A stretch of 11,020 bases of DNA, from contig CAUZEO010000168.1 of assembly GCA_963578625.1 (NCBI GenBank), positions 1 through 11,020 on the forward strand. The letters are read 5' to 3'. Below are positions 7,535 through 11,020 of this stretch, in pieces. A program made the translations under genes and the position numbers. Origin of the DNA: CAUZEO01 sp963578625 (GTDB lineage: Bacteria > Verrucomicrobiota > Kiritimatiellia > SLOV01). The notes below the pieces were generated by a model that did no database searches, was not told the origin of the DNA, and saw only the letters and a program-made list of their open reading frames with translations. The stretch's first letter is position 1; each line of letters opens with the position of its first letter.

Positions 7535-7598
7535 GTAGTTCAGTTGCGCAGAGCTGCCTTGGGTACGCACGGACCGTTTATCAGGCAAGGACTTTTTT
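7527..7598 (+). terminator. Candidate transcription terminator after the secretion operon
   Basis: A perfect 8-bp inverted pair, TTGCCTGA at 7527-7534 and TCAGGCAA at 7581-7588, encloses a shorter inner pair TGCG/CGCA. Four bases later comes a run of six T (7593-7598). The left arm contains the TGA of the shifted frame, so the structure starts exactly where that frame ends. The 46-base interval between the outer arms is long for a simple intrinsic terminator, so the call is tentative. Confidence 0.4.
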
Positions 7599-7809
7599 CT
7601 GCCCTACTCCCGACTTCTCAAAGTTACCAACAAATTATCATCAGCATTTATTCGCAGCGAATCGTAAGTTGTAATAGTTTTAGCCATCTATGGATAAGGG
7701 TATTACGGCTAGGGAGCGGTTTCGAATTATCGAGATGTCAATGAGTTCCTGATTGTCCTGTTGATAAAACACAAGCATGAGAATCTGTTCAAATTGAATC
7801 GGTACGACC
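7599..7809. other. AT-richer gene-free stretch
   Basis: No convincing coding frame, RNA gene or promoter is visible. The base composition is clearly more AT-rich than the flanking genes. A short palindrome, ATTCGC-A-GCGAAT (7650-7662), is the only structure noted. The stretch separates the + strand secretion operon from the convergent aminotransferase unit. Confidence 0.5.
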
Positions 7810-7941
7810 CCGTAGGTTGGCCTTCCAGGCCGACGCTGAGCAAGGCGCGATCATGAACCGGGAATGGCGGGAGCCTGCTCCGCCCGTTCCCCTGCCCATG
7901 ACCTTCCCTTGCGCTGCTCGGGCTGGAAACCCAAGCTACGG
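7810..7941. repeat. 132-bp imperfect palindrome (REP/MITE-like hairpin)
   Basis: Two 66-base halves are inverted copies of each other, centred at 7875/7876 within GGAGC-CT-GCTCC. The outer ends pair as CCGTAG at 7810-7815 with CTACGG at 7936-7941. Matching continues through TTGG/CCAA and TTCCAG/CTGGAA, with compensating one-base indels further in and a shared CATG. The right end overlaps the last proline codon and the TAG stop of the aminotransferase gene. Such ends ('ctggaaacccaagctac') are typical of dispersed palindromic repeats in several PVC genomes, as I recall them. It sits between convergent genes and could limit read-through, although no T-run follows it on either strand. Confidence 0.8.
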
Positions 7942-9123
7942 ATTCAGTCGTTCGACGAATTGCCCGATCCGGTCCATGGCGATCTTGAGCTCATCCATGC
8001 CGGTTGCATACGAACACCGGATGTGACCTTCGCCGAATTCGCCGAATGCACTACCCGGCACCACCGCGACTTTTTCCTGATCCAGCAACTGTAGCGCAAA
8101 ATCGCGGGACGACAGCCCGAGGTGCCCGATGTATGGGAACGCATAAAAGGCGCCGCTCGGCTTCTCCAGGATCAGACCCATGTCCTCCATCGACCGATAA
8201 ACGAAATTCCGGCGCTTCACATACGCCGATTTCATCTCATGTATGTCGACGGCCGGTTGGTTCAGGGCTTCCAACGCCGCCTCCTGACTCAAGATGGGCG
8301 CGCAAAGCATCGTATATTGATGAATCTTCATCATCGCTTCGATCAGAGGCTGTGGTGCGCAAGCATATCCGATCCGAAATCCTGTCATCGCCCATGCCTT
8401 GGAGAAGCCGTGCAAGAAAATGGTGCGGTCCCTCATGCCGGGTAGAGACGCGATGCTCACGTGCTTTCCGTCGTAGGTAAGCTCTGCGTAGATCTCATCC
8501 GCGATGATCAGGATGTCGCGCTCGCAGGCGAGTTTTGCAATGTCCGTGAGGTCCTCCAGCGAAACGGTTGCGCCAGTGGGATTGTTCGGAAAATTCAGCA
8601 TCAACGCCTTCGTTTTCGGCGTCAGGTGAGGTTCCACCAGGTCACGCGTCAAACGGAATCCCAGCTCGCGAGGTGTCTGGATGGGGACGGGAACGCCGTG
8701 TGCGAGGGTGATCACCGGACCGTAAGATACGTAACAAGGTTCGTGATAAAGGACTTCGTCTCCGGGATCGATAATCGCCCGAAGTGCCAGATCCAATCCT
8801 TCACTCACGCCGACGGTAATCAGAATTTCAGTCTTTCCGTCGTAGGAGATTTCAAATGTATCGCGAACGTAATCGGCGATTGCGAGCCGGAGCTTGGTCA
8901 GCCCGAGATTAGAAGTGTATCCCGTTGCACCTCTCTCAAGCGCAAAGATTGAGCCCTCCCGGATATGCCACGGCGTGACGAAATCGGGCTCTCCCACACC
9001 GAGACTGATGACATCGTCCATTTCGCTGACGATGTCAAAAAAAGCGCGGATTCCCGAAGGCGGAATCTTTTGCAGGTCCGCCGCAATAAAATCATGGGCT
9101 GACTTTGAGACGTTCGTACTCAT
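7936..9123 (-). CDS. Class I/II pyridoxal-phosphate aminotransferase
   Basis: This is a fold-type I PLP aminotransferase of the aspartate/alanine aminotransferase group, cytoplasmic, expected to move an amino group between an amino acid and a 2-oxo acid. All hallmarks are present in 395 residues: LGVGEPDF (41-48), the NFPNNPTG loop (177-184) with cofactor-contacting Asn, ADEIYAEL (208-215) with the Asp that pairs with the pyridine nitrogen, the Schiff-base lysine K242 in GFSKAWAMTGFRIGY, and the carboxylate-binding Arg369 in IRCSYA. Substrate cannot be read from sequence; the PatA/AlaT-like subgroup and the linked Lrp regulator suggest alanine or another small amino acid. Its start overlaps the upstream regulator gene by 32 bases, so it is probably translated by coupling. 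Its last codon and stop lie inside the palindromic repeat at 7810-7941. Confidence 0.95.
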   Translation of the reverse strand: MSTNVSKSAHDFIAADLQKIPPSGIRAFFDIVSEMDDVISLGVGEPDFVTPWHIREGSIFALERGATGYTSNLGLTKLRLAIADYVRDTFEISYDGKTEILITVGVSEGLDLALRAIIDPGDEVLYHEPCYVSYGPVITLAHGVPVPIQTPRELGFRLTRDLVEPHLTPKTKALMLNFPNNPTGATVSLEDLTDIAKLACERDILIIADEIYAELTYDGKHVSIASLPGMRDRTIFLHGFSKAWAMTGFRIGYACAPQPLIEAMMKIHQYTMLCAPILSQEAALEALNQPAVDIHEMKSAYVKRRNFVYRSMEDMGLILEKPSGAFYAFPYIGHLGLSSRDFALQLLDQEKVAVVPGSAFGEFGEGHIRCSYATGMDELKIAMDRIGQFVERLNP

Positions 9124-9571
9124 CTTCCGATGTCATCATTAGACCGTGATGCTTGTAGGTTTTCAGCATGAAATGCGTGGACGTGGAGGTGACACCGCTG
9201 ATGGTCGACAGTTTCTCGCTTACGAACATGGCAACTTCCCTGAGATTGTGACTTTCGACGAACAGAAGAAAATCGAATGCACCCGACATCAAGTACATGG
9301 ACGTCACTTCCGGGAACTTTCCGATCCGGTCTCCAATTCGGTTAAAGCCGCCTTCCCTTTCCGGGGTGACATTCACTTCGATGACGGCGGTCACCCGGCC
9401 CAGGTCCAACTTATCCTCGTCGATGATGGCCTGGTAGCCGCGAATAATTCCGATTTTCTCGTAATCCGCGATCTTTGCTTTCGCATCCTCCACGGAAATA
9501 TCGAGCATTCCGGCAATATTCTCCGGAGTCTCCAGTGCGTTATGTTTAAGAATTTTCAGTAATTCGTCCAT
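9092..9571 (-). CDS. Lrp/AsnC family transcriptional regulator
   Basis: This is a 159-residue regulator with an N-terminal winged helix-turn-helix (about residues 1-50; ISVEDAKAKIADYEKIGIIRG) and a C-terminal ligand-binding/oligomerisation RAM domain (about 60-145) with the typical GAFDFLLFVE strand. Lrp/AsnC proteins bind amino acids and control nearby metabolic genes. The frame is open further upstream to an ATG at 9679, but the start at 9571 fits better: AGGAG (complement of 9579-9583) lies seven bases before it, and the domain begins there. Its 3' end overlaps the aminotransferase start by 32 bases, so the two form one transcription unit, an arrangement like Bacillus subtilis alaR-alaT (yugG-yugH). 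The amino acid it senses is likely the substrate or product of the aminotransferase, which is inference. Confidence 0.93.
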   Translation of the reverse strand: MDELLKILKHNALETPENIAGMLDISVEDAKAKIADYEKIGIIRGYQAIIDEDKLDLGRVTAVIEVNVTPEREGGFNRIGDRIGKFPEVTSMYLMSGAFDFLLFVESHNLREVAMFVSEKLSTISGVTSTSTHFMLKTYKHHGLMMTSEDEYERLKVSP

Positions 9572-9578
9572 CAGTGGA

Positions 9579-9583
9579 CTCCT
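9579..9583 (-). promoter_or_regulatory. Ribosome binding site fixing the start of the Lrp/AsnC gene
   Basis: The minus strand reads AGGAG here, seven bases before the ATG at 9571-9569. This supports the shorter 159-residue product over the 195-residue one starting at 9679. Confidence 0.8.
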
Positions 9584-9607
9584 GTTTTTGCTTGATCCGA
9601 GTGAGAG

Positions 9608-9636
9608 GTAATACTGGCGTACCGGTGTTTCGTAAA
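9608..9636 (-). promoter_or_regulatory. Candidate sigma-70-type promoter of the regulator-aminotransferase unit
   Basis: On the minus strand, TTTACG (complement of 9631-9636) and TATTAC (complement of 9608-9613) are separated by 17 bases. Each matches four of six consensus bases. The predicted start near 9600 would leave a leader of about 30 bases to the ATG at 9571. Autoregulation by the Lrp protein at this site is plausible but no operator is evident. Confidence 0.4.
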
Positions 9637-9771
9637 GCGAATATGGATTAACAACACGGACATTTCTTCTATTCTGCACCGTGCGGAACGTGATTCCCGT
9701 CCCGAGAGAGCAGGATGGTTACCTTTGAGGCGTAGCCCCATACAGTTCAGAAAATTTTTATACCTGGTTAG

Positions 9772-10356
9772 TCGCGCTCTGCGCGGGGGGCGCGGATTTT
9801 TCTGTCTGTGCATCATTCGCATCGGGGCCAGGCTTTTCACACCAGTGATGACCCAAGAATCTCCGGAAACGAAAAAGTTTCCTGTGCCTCCTGTCACATC
9901 AATGCGGAACACCACGGCCGCACTTGGAACCTGCAGAATCTACCCGGCCCACACGGCCACGGGATGTGCGGACCCTGAATACCGCGTTTTTGCGGTTTGA
10001 CTGGAGCGCGCTGTTTCAACAGGCAGCAGGTATCCCATCCTCAGATCACATTTTGCGCGCGGCGATTCGACTGCACGGGGACTTCGGAGATTCACAAACC
10101 ATTGAGGCGCGGCGGTGTCTGCAGCTCTGGAGCGATCCCGCAACCGGCAGGACAATTGGTGATTCCGTTTACCATTGTGGCTGGGAGTTCCTCCATGATC
10201 CTTCTGGAGCGAGCGTCGGCGGTGGAAGGCCCTTGGAGCGTTGATGCGGGTGCGGTTCTGTATCTAGATGATCCACTGCCGGGGCAACATCGGTTCGAGA
10301 CCACGGGGAGCCAGGGAGAAATATCCGAATTCTTCCGAGTTCTGCATGACGCATAG
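9772..10356 (+). pseudogene. Decayed gene: c-type cytochrome segment plus a secreted-protein C-terminus
   Basis: Three open segments in successive frames read like one broken protein. In the first (frame starting 9772, stop 9976-9978) the text GQAFHTSDDPRISGNEKVS leads into CASCH (9883-9897), a heme-c CxxCH motif, then HGRTWNLQNLPGPHG. This is very like cytochrome-c peroxidase/propeller-type domains, where CASCH is followed by a W-containing strand. A one-base loss in the C-run at 9957-9958 would join it to PRDVRTLNTAFLRFDW in the next frame, open to 10244. A further shift near 10140-10170 gives VIPFTIVAGSSSMILLERA and ends in EFFRVLHDA with TAG at 10354-10356. That end matches the usual C-terminus of large secreted proteins in Verrucomicrobia-like bacteria. 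No signal peptide or start is visible, so the 5' part seems lost. It is convergent with the small gene at 10361. Confidence 0.55.
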
Positions 10357-10360
10357 CGGG

Positions 10361-10564
10361 CTAGCGGAAGCACAATGCGACGGTCAGGAAAAGAATGAGT
10401 GCCAGCATGATGATGGCGCCCCATAGCCGCATGGCGCGTTGCCTGGAGTTGGGTTCGGGGAACAAGTAACCGCAAATCTGGCAGTTATTTTGATTCGACG
10501 CTACCTCCGTGCAGCAGGACGGACACTCTCGATCGCCGAAATCCCGTGCGGGATCAATTTTCAT
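10361..10564 (-). CDS. Small zinc-ribbon membrane protein downstream of ftsB
   Basis: I do not recognise a named family. The 67 residues have a zinc ribbon with Cys14-x2-Cys17 and Cys28-x2-Cys31-Gly, a short basic segment (NSRQRAMR), and one transmembrane helix at about 47-66 (LWGAIIMLALILFLTVALCF). It would be tail-anchored with the ribbon in the cytoplasm, judging from the positive residues before the helix. Its ATG overlaps the stop of the upstream FtsB-like gene as ATGA (10561-10564), so translation is coupled and the two are co-expressed. That suggests, but does not prove, a role near the division machinery. The stop lies four bases from the end of the convergent decayed gene. Confidence 0.75.
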   Translation of the reverse strand: MKIDPARDFGDRECPSCCTEVASNQNNCQICGYLFPEPNSRQRAMRLWGAIIMLALILFLTVALCFR

Positions 10565-10875
10565 TGGGAGGCGCGGACGTTTGCCCGCGAATCACCCACG
10601 AACTTAATCACGAATTCCCCCGGCCTGGCATAGCCGAGCTCTTCTCTGGCGACTCTTTCCACGAAATCGGAGTCACTCTTCATCCGCTCCTGGTAGTCCC
10701 TGAGCAGATTCATACGCCCCCGTTCATCGCTGATCTTCGTTTCCAGTGCGCCCACGCCCCGCTGAAGTTCCAGGTACTCCTGATACTGGGGATAGAACAT
10801 ACTGAGGATCATAGCCACTGCGACGATTCCGAGAATCGACCAAGCGACTTTGGTCACGATATGTAAGCGCACCAT
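10561..10875 (-). CDS. ftsB: FtsB/DivIC family cell-division protein (septum formation initiator)
   Basis: This is a bitopic divisome protein of the FtsB/DivIC family, which bridges FtsL and FtsQ/DivIB in the periplasm and helps activate septal peptidoglycan synthesis. Of 104 residues, 1-10 are cytoplasmic, about 10-27 form the membrane helix (VAWSILGIVAVAMILSMF), and about 30-75 a coiled coil. The conserved C-terminal motif ERVAREELGYARPGEFVIKF follows. The last ten residues are non-conserved. AGG and GAGG sites (complement of 10882-10884 and 10886-10889) lie 6 and 10 bases before the ATG. A strong promoter and a 5'UTR hairpin precede it, and a zinc-ribbon gene is coupled behind it. The motif makes the family certain; FtsB versus DivIC naming depends on lineage. 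Confidence 0.92.
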   Translation of the reverse strand: MVRLHIVTKVAWSILGIVAVAMILSMFYPQYQEYLELQRGVGALETKISDERGRMNLLRDYQERMKSDSDFVERVAREELGYARPGEFVIKFVGDSRANVRASQ

Positions 10876-10893
10876 CTTGAACCTACCTCAGAC

Positions 10894-10928
10894 TGGCGGA
10901 AGTCTACAGGGTCGGGCAGGTTCCGCCA
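10894..10928 (-). promoter_or_regulatory. Hairpin in the 5' leader of the ftsB transcript
   Basis: Perfect 8-bp arms TGGCGGAA (10894-10901) and TTCCGCCA (10921-10928) flank a 19-base loop. The structure starts just after the predicted transcription start and ends about 18 bases before the ftsB start codon. It could stabilise the message, modulate translation, or be an operator. No T-run follows, so it is not an intrinsic terminator. Confidence 0.5.
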
Positions 10929-10937
10929 AGCATTGAA

Positions 10938-10966
10938 ATCATACCGAGGAGAAAGGATTGTGCCAA
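10938..10966 (-). promoter_or_regulatory. Sigma-70-type promoter of the ftsB operon
   Basis: On the minus strand TTGGCA (complement of 10961-10966) and TATGAT (complement of 10938-10943) each match five of six consensus bases and are separated by exactly 17 bases. Transcription would start near 10931, giving a leader of about 55 bases before ftsB. The -35 region also looks faintly like a sigma-54 TGGCAC element, but the matching -12 part is poor. Confidence 0.65.
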
Positions 10967-11020
10967 TGCCGGTGCACTAGCCCGCTTATCTCACACTTTT
11001 CCTGCTGTGACATCCACGCT

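Noticed and set aside
7650..7662. 13-base palindrome ATTCGC-A-GCGAAT as an operator
   Set aside because: Single occurrence, no adjacent promoter or regulated gene; this length is expected occasionally by chance.
7544..7744. 66-codon open frame in the gap after the zinc-ribbon gene
   Set aside because: No start context, no recognisable protein pattern, and it overlaps the terminator-like structure and AT-rich spacer.
9572..9679. N-terminal extension of the Lrp/AsnC regulator to an ATG at 9679
   Set aside because: The extra 36 residues resemble nothing in the family, while AGGAG sits seven bases before the ATG at 9571. The extension also covers the candidate promoter.
9773..9801. GC-rich stem followed by a T-run, possible + strand terminator
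   Set aside because: The arms pair poorly, no + strand gene ends just before it, and the frame of the decayed cytochrome segment runs through it.
1..11020. CRISPR array, tRNA, rRNA, transposase gene or phage genes
   Set aside because: No regularly spaced direct repeats, cloverleaf-like sequence, rRNA-like sequence, transposase or integrase motif was seen on either strand.

Overview
The window comes from a moderately GC-rich bacterium. A PVC-type lineage (Verrucomicrobiota, Kiritimatiellota or Lentisphaerota) is the best guess. The reasons are a type II secretion operon with a PilM/PilN-like GspL and no GspC, a secretin with a long acidic tail, small zinc-ribbon proteins beside it, long palindromic repeats of the 'gctggaaacccaagctac' kind, and a remnant of a secreted protein ending in an 'FFRV' type C-terminus. 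This placement is inference; no rRNA or other phylogenetic marker is present.

Region 1 (1-6984, + strand) is a type II secretion / pseudopilus operon. It holds the last 18 codons of a probable GspI, then GspJ, GspK, GspL (PilM-PilN fusion), GspM (PilO-like) and the secretin GspD. Together they would form the pseudopilus tip (I, J, K), the inner-membrane assembly platform (L, M) and the outer-membrane channel (D). GspE, F and G must lie upstream or elsewhere. GspJ is odd: an imperfect 106-bp palindrome sits in frame inside its prepilin leader, stretching the leader to 60-75 residues.

Region 2 (6985-7941) holds a small zinc-ribbon/coiled-coil gene after gspD. Its frame appears to continue 45 codons past its stop after a +1 shift and ends exactly where a terminator-like hairpin begins. 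An AT-richer gene-free stretch follows, then a 132-bp imperfect palindrome whose right end supplies the last codon and stop of the next gene.

Region 3 (7936-9636, - strand) is a two-gene unit: an Lrp/AsnC-family regulator overlapping by 32 bp a class I/II PLP aminotransferase, with a candidate promoter and a clear ribosome binding site. The pairing suggests local amino-acid-responsive control of a transaminase.

Region 4 (9772-10356, + strand) looks like a decayed gene. A CxxCH cytochrome-c segment, a second open segment and a typical secreted-protein C-terminus lie in successive shifted frames.

Region 5 (10361-10966, - strand) is an FtsB/DivIC-family divisome gene with a strong sigma-70-like promoter and a 5'UTR hairpin. 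It overlaps by 4 bp (ATGA) a 67-residue zinc-ribbon membrane protein. Positions 10967-11020 show nothing I can assign.
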